Of a stretch of 5,653 bases of DNA, positions 1 through 5,652 are shown in pieces. Every line of letters starts with the position of its first letter. The first letter of the stretch is position 1. Position numbers and translations under genes: made by a program. The notes below the pieces were generated by a model. That model was not told the DNA's origin. It did not search any database and saw nothing but the letters and a program-made list of their open reading frames with translations. Source of the stretch: CAYSLC01 sp964431545 (GTDB lineage: Bacteria > Desulfobacterota > Desulfobacteria > Desulfobacterales > JAABSP01). The stretch is taken from the NCBI GenBank assembly GCA_964431545.1, contig CAYSLC010000297.1, positions 1 to 5,653 of the forward strand. Reading direction: 5' to 3'.

Positions 1-2
1 TC

Positions 3-1190
3 TTACTTCACAAACAGTTTCCGCTCAAAGTCCACGAACGTCCCGCACCCATCCTCCGTCACAACGATCGGCTCGCTGCACTCGAACCCGAACTTGTCGA
101 GCCAGATCCCCGGCATCACGTGGACCGTCATGTTGGGCTCAAAGACATTCTTGTCCCCCGGCCGCAGGCTCACCGTGTGCTCGCCCCAGTCGGGCGGATA
201 GTTGAGGCCGTAGGCGTATCCGATGCGCGACTCCTTGACCACCTTCGACCCCGAGATGGCCGACCGCCATTTCGCCTCCACCTCCTCGCCGGTGACGCCC
301 GGCTTGATGAAGTCGAGCACCTGGTTGAGGCCGTCCACCACCGCCTTGGCGATCTCCGACAGCTCGGCCGGGGGCTCCCCGATCATCACCGTCCGGGAGA
401 GCGGGGCGTGGTACCGGTACTTGCACCCCGACAGCTCCAGCAGGACCATGTCCCCCTCCTCGTACCGGCGGTCCACCCACGACAGATGGGCCGTGGAGGT
501 CCGGATCCCCGAGGGCATAATGGGGAAGATGGCGCTGTGGTCGCCGGTGAACTCCGGCGTGCCGCTGATCTGGGCCTGGTAGACCGCCGCGGCCGCATCC
601 CCCTCCCGGACCCCGACGGCGATGATGTCGATGGCGGTCCGCATCACGTTCTCCACGATGCGGGAGGCCATCTTCATATATTCGATCTCCTTGTCCGACT
701 TGATCAGCCGGACCCAGTTGACCAACAGATTGGCGTTCATGATCTCCGCGTCCGGCAGATCTTCCAGCAGGGATTCCAGGCACTGGCCCGTGAAGTAGTA
801 GCTGTCCATCTCCACGCCCAGGCGCCGCCGCTCGCACCCCCGCGCCTTGAGCAGGTCGGCCACGAAGTCCATGGGGTGCTTCAGGTTCGACTGGACGTAA
901 TCATCGGTGTACCCGATGATGTTCTCGCCGGCCAGCCAAGTGGTCAGCCGGGCCCCGTTGGAATCCTGCATGCGGCCGAACCAGACCGGCTCCTCCCGGT
1001 CCACGAAGACCAGCACTCCCTGGTGGACGTAGAACGACCACCCGTCGTACCCGGTCAAATAGTTCATGTTGGCCGGATCGGTCACCAGCAGCACCTCCAC
1101 CCCTTGGCGGTACATGGACGCCTTCACCTTCCGGAGGCGGGCCCGGAACTCGGACACCTCGAAATAGAGCATCTTCTCTTCTGGTTTCAT
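3..1190 (-). CDS. M24 family hydrolase, ectoine hydrolase (DoeA/EutD)-like
   Basis: A 395-residue protein with the creatinase/prolidase layout: an N-terminal domain (about residues 8-155) and a C-terminal pita-bread domain (about 165-390). Recalled similarity to ectoine hydrolases is strong, in blocks such as NYLTGYDGWSFYVHQ (43-57), HPMDF (105-109), GVEMDSYYF (125-133), YRYHAPLSRT (258-267) and NYPPDWGEHTVSLRPGD (330-346). DoeA/EutD opens the ectoine ring to N-acetyl-diaminobutyrate in the cytoplasm. The M24 metal ligands are mostly replaced: the first Asp is E252, the second is P263, the His is Y325, the first Glu is M359, and only E373 remains. This points away from an ordinary metallo-aminopeptidase. 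The length fits the family (about 390-400). The start at 1190 has no clear ribosome site. An alternative ATG at 1172 has AGAAGAGAAG directly upstream, and a longer start at 1283 adds a low-complexity leader unlike the family. The substrate is inferred: no partner deacetylase gene is in view because the window ends at the stop codon. Confidence 0.88.
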   Translation of the reverse strand: MKPEEKMLYFEVSEFRARLRKVKASMYRQGVEVLLVTDPANMNYLTGYDGWSFYVHQGVLVFVDREEPVWFGRMQDSNGARLTTWLAGENIIGYTDDYVQSNLKHPMDFVADLLKARGCERRRLGVEMDSYYFTGQCLESLLEDLPDAEIMNANLLVNWVRLIKSDKEIEYMKMASRIVENVMRTAIDIIAVGVREGDAAAAVYQAQISGTPEFTGDHSAIFPIMPSGIRTSTAHLSWVDRRYEEGDMVLLELSGCKYRYHAPLSRTVMIGEPPAELSEIAKAVVDGLNQVLDFIKPGVTGEEVEAKWRSAISGSKVVKESRIGYAYGLNYPPDWGEHTVSLRPGDKNVFEPNMTVHVMPGIWLDKFGFECSEPIVVTEDGCGTFVDFERKLFVK

Positions 1191-1276
1191 GGCTTTCGAC
1201 TCGTCGGTTGAAGTGATGGTGATCGGTCCGGGATCGATTGACCCCGGATGCGGACAAGGGGACCCAAACCCTCCCC

Positions 1277-1306
1277 GGATCATCGGGAAACCCCCGATCC
1301 GGATCC
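1277..1306. repeat. Imperfect inverted repeat (hairpin)
   Basis: GGATC (1277-1281) and ATCGGG (1282-1287) pair with CCCGAT (1293-1298) and GATCC (1302-1306) around a 5-base loop AAACC, with a 3-base bulge (1299-1301). That gives 11 pairs. There is no following T or A run on either strand, so it is not a typical intrinsic terminator. It lies about 90 bases upstream of the M24 start and could be a regulator site or leader structure, or simply a product of the local richness in GATC and GGATCC words. Confidence 0.4.
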
Positions 1307-1526
1307 GTGGAGCTTCAGGGTCGGCGGATCATCGCGTTGAAAAAGGGCGATCGACGGCCCACCGCACCGATCCCTTTCCTTTCATGTATATCGGCTGCGA
1401 TCCGCTTCGTCAAATCCGATCCGCTCATCCGCGGGCGTTCAACCGGCCTTTTCCCGACAGCGTTGCTCCCGCGCGGCGCGGGGCCGCCGGGAACTCACCA
1501 GGGTCCCTTCACCAATGCAAGGTCGA

Positions 1527-1544
1527 CAATGGACAACCCCATTG
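1527..1544. repeat. Short inverted repeat overlapping a putative -35 box
   Basis: CAATGG (1527-1532) and CCATTG (1539-1544) are perfect inverted arms separated by six bases. Two more pairs (CG with CG at 1524-1525 and 1546-1547) follow a single A-A mismatch. The right arm overlaps TTGACG at 1542-1547, the best -35 candidate for the Uma2 gene, so this could be an operator. Six-base arms are short enough to arise by chance. Confidence 0.25.
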
Positions 1545-1589
1545 ACGGTATTGAATCGAATTGTATCTTCGCCCCGGGGATGGTATTCT
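1542..1589 (+). promoter_or_regulatory. Putative sigma-70-type promoter(s) for the Uma2 gene
   Basis: Two overlapping candidates point right. One is TTGACG (1542-1547), a 16-base spacer and TATCTT (1564-1569). The other is TTGTAT (1561-1566), a 17-base spacer and TATTCT (1584-1589), with TGG before the -10. Both lie 50-75 bases upstream of the ATG at 1640, in a locally AT-richer stretch within GC-rich DNA. The call rests on consensus matching only; the host's sigma-factor preferences are unknown. Confidence 0.4.
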
Positions 1590-1639
1590 ATTTTTGACGG
1601 TTTGGCCGTTGCCGCCGATTTAGCGAGGAGGGTGAAAAT

Positions 1640-2362
1640 ATGACCGAAATCATCACCGATCAGGATTTCAGCGAGGCCCCGGAGCCGAATATCGATCATC
1701 TCGTGACGGAGGATGATACACCCGTGGACAATCTGTTTTCCGAAAAACAGCAGCGTCTGCTGACGGATTCCCTCAACGTCTCCTGGAACCCCGGCCGCCC
1801 CTTCCTGGCCGCGGCCAATGTCGGCGTCTTCAATACGATCCACGAGCCGGCCGTCGTGCCGGACGTTTTTTTGAGCCTTGACGTCCGAGTGCCCGAAAAC
1901 GTCTGGGAGAAGCGTAACCGCTCCTACATGATCTGGGAATTCGGAAAGCCGCCGGATGTGGTCATCGAGGTGGTCTCCAATCAGAAGGGGGAGGAACTGG
2001 GCGAAAAGTTCAGGCGGTATCAACGGATCCGGGTCCTCTACTATGTCGTCTTCGACCCCCTGCGGATCATCCAGAAGGAGCCCCTCCGGATCTTCGAGTT
2101 TTCCGTGGGGGAATACATCCCCAAGCTGGATCGAAGCCTCTCCAGGATCGGCTTGGGGCTGACCCTGTGGGACGGGGTTAACGAAGGACATCGAGAGCGA
2201 TGGCTTCGCTGGCTGGACCATGGGGGAAACCTTCTGCCCACCGGCGTCGAACCCGCCCTGCTCGAACGCCAACGGGCCGACAAGTTGGCCGAGAAGCTCC
2301 GTTCCCTGGGGGTCGATCCCGCCGAAGTCCTGGGCGAAAGCCACCAGGGCGAATCCCAATAG
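1640..2362 (+). CDS. Uma2 family (DUF820) PD-(D/E)XK nuclease-like protein
   Basis: A 240-residue protein of the Uma2/DUF820 family, whose fold is that of restriction-endonuclease-like PD-(D/E)XK enzymes. The biological role of this family is unsettled; many genomes carry numerous solitary copies. Visible core elements are P74-D75 (VVPDVFLSLDV), E110 in PPDVVIEVVSN (104-114), K123 and Y127 in the following helix, and YYVVFDP (134-140). The N-terminal block VTEDDTPVDNLFSEKQQRLL (22-41) and the tail LLERQRADKLAEKLRSLGVD (207-226), a short Arg/Lys/Leu-rich helix, match a subfamily I recall as common in cyanobacteria and Chloroflexi. The ATG at 1640 has a strong AGGAGGG at 1626-1632, which fixes the start. 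The gene stands alone: it diverges from the M24 gene and converges with the ATPase gene. All recognisable catalytic positions are present, so it is probably active. DNA cleavage is inferred from the fold. Confidence 0.92.
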   Translation: MTEIITDQDFSEAPEPNIDHLVTEDDTPVDNLFSEKQQRLLTDSLNVSWNPGRPFLAAANVGVFNTIHEPAVVPDVFLSLDVRVPENVWEKRNRSYMIWEFGKPPDVVIEVVSNQKGEELGEKFRRYQRIRVLYYVVFDPLRIIQKEPLRIFEFSVGEYIPKLDRSLSRIGLGLTLWDGVNEGHRERWLRWLDHGGNLLPTGVEPALLERQRADKLAEKLRSLGVDPAEVLGESHQGESQ

Positions 2363-2458
2363 ATCCGTTCCGTTGCGCCGGCTTCCCGAAAATCGATCGA
2401 GTCCCCTAACTCCCCTCCCCGCCCGATCCGTTCCAGGACCCTCTTCTTCCAGTCATTT
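2363..2458. other. Convergent intergenic spacer, no terminator seen
   Basis: Ninety-six bases lie between the stop codons of the rightward Uma2 gene and the leftward ATPase gene. I see no GC hairpin followed by a T run on either strand. It contains a 10-base direct repeat GATCCGTTCC (2362-2371 and 2425-2434) and the palindrome TCGATCGA near 2391. Neither is assigned a role. Confidence 0.5.
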
Positions 2459-5070
2459 CTACGCCCGCCGCACCAGCAACAACGTATTCCCGATCACGCT
2501 CAGGCTGCTCAGGAGCATGGCGCAGACGGCCACCAAGGGGGTGAGGAGGCCGGCCATGGCCACGGGGATGGCGACGGCGTTGTAGCAGAAGGTGAAGGCG
2601 AAGTTCTGGGCCGCCTTCCGGTTGGTCCGGGCGGCGAGTTCGAGGAAGTCGAGGAGCTGGGCCGGATCTCCGCCCATGAGGGTGAGGTGGGCCGTCTCCC
2701 GGTGGAGGGGGTTGCCGGAGTGGACCGCGACGGCCAGATCGGCCTGGACCATGGCCGGGGCGTCGTTGATCCCGTCGCCCACCATGGCGACCGCTTCTCC
2801 GGCCCGCTGCATCTCCCGGATGTAGGCGGCCTTGTCCCCCGGCAGCTTCCCCCCGTCGGCCTCGGGCAGGCCCAAGCGGTCGGCCACGGCCCGGACCGCC
2901 CGCTCCCCGTCCCCGGAGACCATGGCCATGCGGAANNNNNNNNNNNNNNNNNNNNNNNNNNNNNNNNNNNNNNNNNNNNNNNNNNNNNNNNNNNNNNNNN
3001 NNNNNNNNNNNNNNNNNNNNNNNNNNNNNNNNNNNCGGCCACGGCCCGGACCGCCCGCTCCCCGTCCCCGGAGACCATGGCCATGCGGAACCCTCGTTCC
3101 CGGAGGCGGTCCAGGAACGGTCCGATCCCCTCCCGGAGGGCGTCCCCGAAGACCAGCGAGGCGACCGGCTCCCCATCGACGACGAGATGGACCGCCGAGC
3201 GGATCGCGCCGGGCGGGTCGGCCTCTTCCCCCGGAAGGCCGCCCGGAGCCGCATCGACGAAGGTCCGGGAGCCGATCCGGACCGCCCGCCCCTCCCAGGT
3301 CCCCTGGACCCCGTCCTCCAGGATCTCCACATCCGTGACCGCCGGGACCGGGACATCCGCCTCCCGGGCGGCCCGCCGGATCTCCCGGGCGATGAGGTGA
3401 TCGGAATCGGCCTCCACGGCCGCAGCCAATCCGAGGGCGGATTCCCGGGTGAAGGGGGCGACGGGCCGGACCTCGGTCAGGCGCCATTTGCCCCTGGTGA
3501 GGGTACCGGTCTTGTCGAAGACGACAGCCGTCAACCGCCGGGAGATCTCGAAGGCGTCGAAGTCCCGCACCAGGATCCCGCGCTTGCCGGCCAGGGAGAT
3601 CCCGGCCACCCGGGTCAGGGGGATGGCGATCCCCAGGGCGCAGGGACAGGAGATGACCATCACGGTGACGGCCCGGAGGACCGCCGCGTGGGCCGGGGTC
3701 CCCAGGAGCCAGAGCACAGCCCCCGTGCCGGCGGCCAGAGCCACGATGGCGGGGACGAACCACTGGAGGATCCGGTCGGTGCGACTCTCCAGGGGCGTCT
3801 TCTCCGCCAGGGATTGCTCCATGATCTCCACCATCTGCCCGAGCACGGCCTCCCGGCCCACCGCCTCGGCCGATGCCTTGAACGTCCCCTCCAGGACCAT
3901 GCCGCCGCCGCGCACCGGATCTCCCGGCTTCACCGCCACCGGGCGGGCCTCACCGGTCAGGGAGGATTCGTCCACGGCCCCGGTCCCGGAGACCACCCGG
4001 CCGTCGGCGGGGATCACCTCCCCCGGATCGACCCGGAAGAGGTCCCCCCTGCCCAGGGCTTCGATGGCGGCGTACCGCCCCTCCGGGAACCCGTCGGTGC
4101 AGATCCGGACCTTGGACGGCATCAGCGCGAAGAAGCCCTCCAGGTCCTCCCGGATCTCCGCCTTGGCCCGCCGCTCCAGGGTCTTGCCCAGCAGCACCAG
4201 GGTGATGAGCATGGCGGCGGTGTCGAAGTAGAGGTGGATCGATCCGGAGAGCAGGCTGACCGTGCTGTAGGCGAAGGCGGACAGGGAGCCCGTGGTGATG
4301 AGGGTCTCCATGCCGAAACCGGCCGATCGGAACCCCAGGAGGGCTTTCCGATGGATGGGGTACCCGCCGTAGAAAAAGACGCCGCCGGCCAGGAGGAAGA
4401 TGGGCCAGGAGAGGTTCCGGACCGCCTCCGGTCCCAGGTCGCGGAAAAAGCCCGCGTAGAGGGCGAAGGAGAGCATCATCACGTTCATGGTGAGAAACGC
4501 GGAGACCCCGAAGCGGATGAACTCTCGGCGCCGCAGGCGGGCCTCGGCCGATTCGTCGGGGGTTCCGGCCGCATACCCCAGCCGCCGGACGGTTTCGGAG
4601 ACGGCCGAGGGGTCGGTCCGCACCGGGTCGTATTCGCAGACCAGCCGGTCGGCCGAGAAGCTGCACGAGGCGGAGACCACGCCGGGGAGCTTTTTGAGGG
4701 CCGCCTCGATAATCCAGGCGCAGGCCGGGCACCACATCTCCCCCACCTTGAGGTTGAGGCGCAGGGGTTCGTGCTCGGGGGCGGGGACCGGTTCCGCCTT
4801 CGGTGAGCCGTCGGCGTCTATGGGGGGCGGCGCGGGCTCGGGGGGGGTCGCCGGACCCGGGATGATCCCCATCCGTTGGCAGCTTTTAAAGAGTTCGGTC
4901 TCCCGGAACGCGGCCGGATCGGCGGTGCCGGCCGCCTCCATAAGGACGATGAAGACCTGGCGGCAGCCCTGGCAGCAGAACCGCCAGGTCTCTTCCGAGG
5001 CGGTGTGGGCGATGGGCTTTCGGGGCAGGGGCAGGCCGCAGAGGTCGCAGCCCGCGTGCGGAGTGGTCAT
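2459..5070 (-). CDS. Heavy-metal P1B-type ATPase, Cu(I)-type, CcoI/FixI-like (split by assembly gap)
   Basis: After merging the identical 55-base flanks of the N run, this is an intact 818-residue membrane ATPase. Order: a Cys-rich N-terminal domain of the cation-ATPase metal-binding type (C8, C11, C32, C33, C36); a Pro-rich linker (71-105); an HMA domain with CPAC (114-117); four membrane helices (about 187-296); the actuator with SLTGE (370-374); a helix pair with the CPC metal site (475-477); the phosphorylation motif DKTGTLT (D519); the nucleotide domain with H558 and SGDG (667-670); GDGINDAP (713-720); and two final helices with YN (778-779) and MLLSS (800-804). CPC, YN and MxxSS are the Cu(I) P1B-1 signature. 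The N-terminal domain is typical of CcoI/FixI, which supply copper for cbb3 oxidase assembly, but no cco genes are in view, so general copper export (CopA) remains possible. The ATG at 5070 lacks a ribosome site and lies 11 nt after the upstream gene, suggesting coupled translation. A TTG at 5085 overlapping that gene's stop is an alternative start. Confidence 0.93.
2881..2935. repeat. 55-bp exact direct repeat, left copy (assembly overlap)
   Basis: These 55 bases are identical, base for base, to 3036-3090 and directly abut the N run. They encode part of the conserved SGDG region of the ATPase. Because the two copies sit exactly at the two contig ends, they are best read as one genomic sequence present twice through unmerged contig ends, not a biological duplication. 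Confidence 0.97.
2936..3035. other. Assembly gap, 100 Ns
   Basis: A run of exactly 100 undetermined bases, a conventional placeholder length. It lies inside the ATPase gene, between two identical 55-base ends. Removing the gap plus one repeat copy (155 bases, 2 modulo 3) joins the two reading frames seen on either side and restores normal family spacing between SGDG and GDGINDAP. Probably no sequence is missing here. Confidence 0.97.
3036..3090. repeat. 55-bp exact direct repeat, right copy (assembly overlap)
   Basis: Second copy of the 2881-2935 sequence, starting at the first base after the N run and ending where the unique sequence resumes. On the minus strand it encodes ATPase residues around FRMAMVSGDGERAVRAVA (661-678). 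The same residues are encoded again, in another frame relative to the scaffold, by the left copy. Confidence 0.97.
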
Positions 5071-5081
5071 CGCGAAGGAAG

Positions 5082-5315
5082 TCAATCTTTCTCGATGATC
5101 AGATGGCCCTTTCCCTCGCACAGCGAGCATACCGGGTTCGACAACGCAGAAGTCGTATCACAATTCTCCTTCTTGTCTCCCGGCCCACATATGGGGCATT
5201 CATTCCAGCAGTAATTGCCCTCGGATTTGAGCGTCGCCTGGTTGCAGAGCCCAAGTCCCTGGCAATGTTTGCATTCCACCAGTTGAGAATCGCCGGTAAT
5301 TCGAATTCGTTTCAT
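5082..5315 (-). CDS. Small Cys-rich protein with three CxxC pairs (DnaJ zinc-finger-like)
   Basis: A 77-residue protein with nine cysteines and no recognised full-length family. Three units resemble the CxxCxGxG repeat of the DnaJ central domain: C15-C18 (CKHCQGLG), C40-C43 (CPICGPG) and C63-C66 (CSLCEGKG). C24, C36 and C52 are additional. The last unit followed by HLIIEK also recalls the small zinc-binding anti-TRAP protein. Zinc or other metal binding, structural or regulatory, is an inference; there is no J-domain and no membrane segment or signal peptide. The ATG at 5315 is preceded by GGGAG about seven bases upstream, a fair ribosome site. Its start overlaps the stop of a tiny upstream ORF (ATGA), and its stop lies 11 nt before the copper ATPase start, so it may share a transcript with it. 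Its base composition is lower in GC than the ATPase gene, which hints at a different origin. Confidence 0.7.
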   Translation of the reverse strand: MKRIRITGDSQLVECKHCQGLGLCNQATLKSEGNYCWNECPICGPGDKKENCDTTSALSNPVCSLCEGKGHLIIEKD

Positions 5316-5404
5316 GGTTCAGCTCCCAATTCCCTCTGTAGTTTTTCCATCCCCAGCGCCGTCGTCCGATATTTCTGCTTTGGGTGGTTCGGCCTGCCCG
5401 TCAT
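5312..5404 (-). CDS. Possible 30-residue ORF coupled to the Cys-rich gene
   Basis: An ATG at 5404 opens a 30-codon frame giving a basic peptide that begins MTGRPNHPKQKYRTTALGME and ends KLQRELGAEP. Its TGA stop (5312-5314) overlaps the ATG of the next gene as ATGA, the classic arrangement for translational coupling. No strong ribosome site precedes it, and an in-frame TAG lies eight codons upstream of the ATG. I do not recognise the peptide. It could be a real small protein, a leader peptide controlling the Cys-rich gene, or the remnant of a longer gene. The ATGA overlap is the main support, and it can occur by chance. Confidence 0.35.
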   Translation of the reverse strand: MTGRPNHPKQKYRTTALGMEKLQRELGAEP

Positions 5405-5472
5405 TTGTCCGATGCTTATTGTGTACTAATTCATTCGCTTCTACTTACAATACGTTCAAGAGCCATGCCTCC
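5405..5472. other. Short AT-rich spacer with an unused ribosome-binding-like site
   Basis: On the minus strand AGGAGG (5468-5473) overlaps the stop codon of the gene entering from the right. An ATG follows only one base later (5464-5466) and opens just 11 codons. A TTG at good spacing (5457-5459) opens four. All three frames close before 5404, so no gene is assigned. Confidence 0.4.
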
Positions 5473-5652
5473 TTAAGGTGATAGCTTTCCGTCGATAGAA
5501 CGGGACCCTTTAGTAGAACCATTATTGAGAATCGAATTATGAATCCCTTTCAATAAAATAACTTCTGTCAGGTCATTATAGTCGTTTATAACATCCCTAA
5601 TTGCCTCATCTAAACTGCAAGGAGGGGGAGTATCTCGCTTCCAATTATATTG
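5473..5652 (-). CDS. 3' end of an unidentified gene entering from the right edge
   Basis: The minus strand is open from the window edge for 59 codons to a TAA at 5473-5475. The translation begins QYNWKRDTPPPCSLDEAIRD and continues with VINDYNDLTEVILLKGIHNS, then a Gly/Ser/Lys-rich tail ending DGKLSP. The middle has a regular hydrophobic and acidic pattern suggesting helices, which makes it look like real protein, and staying open this long in AT-rich DNA is mildly unusual. The start is outside the window. No family is recognised. It is co-oriented with the Cys-rich protein and the ATPase but separated from the next credible start by about 70 bases. Confidence 0.45.
   Translation of the reverse strand, partial: QYNWKRDTPPPCSLDEAIRDVINDYNDLTEVILLKGIHNSILNNGSTKGSRSIDGKLSP

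Larger units (their letters stand above)
1191..1639. other. Divergent intergenic region, GATC-rich, no gene supported
   Basis: About 450 bases separate the starts of the leftward M24 gene and the rightward Uma2 gene, so promoters for both should lie here. Open frames crossing it give low-complexity Arg/Pro-rich translations with no family resemblance, and I do not call them genes. It holds a run of ten GATC words between 1221 and 1421, an imperfect hairpin at 1277-1306, and a likely rightward promoter near 1542-1589. No tRNA-like or riboswitch-like fold was recognised by eye. Confidence 0.6.

Noticed and set aside
120..1211. Long plus-strand open frame opposite the M24 gene
   Set aside because: It is antisense to a well-supported conserved gene; its translation is His/Arg/Pro-rich with no family resemblance, a typical effect of high GC on the opposite strand.
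1191..1283. N-terminal extension of the M24 protein to the ATG at 1283
   Set aside because: The extra 31 residues are Gly/Pro/Ser-rich and unlike known family N-termini, and 395 residues from 1190 already match the family length.
1189..1597. Plus-strand open frames in the M24/Uma2 intergenic region
   Set aside because: No ribosome site, low-complexity translation, and overlap with the likely Uma2 promoter.
1439..2359. Minus-strand open frame covering the Uma2 gene
   Set aside because: The Uma2 frame has conserved family motifs and a strong ribosome site; the antisense frame has neither.
2363..2458. Bidirectional terminator between convergent genes
   Set aside because: No GC hairpin with a T run was found on either strand.
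2881..3090. A true biological tandem duplication or frameshifted pseudogene in the ATPase
   Set aside because: The copies abut the N run exactly, are identical, and collapsing them restores a perfect family-length protein; an assembly artefact explains everything.
3187..4806. Very long plus-strand open frame opposite the ATPase
   Set aside because: The minus strand carries all P-type ATPase motifs in order; the plus-strand translation is Gly/Asp/Arg/His-rich low complexity.
5312..5404. The 30-residue ORF as a phage terminase small-subunit start (GRP.. motif)
   Set aside because: Only a GRP-x-x-P resemblance over a few residues; too short and no phage genes nearby.
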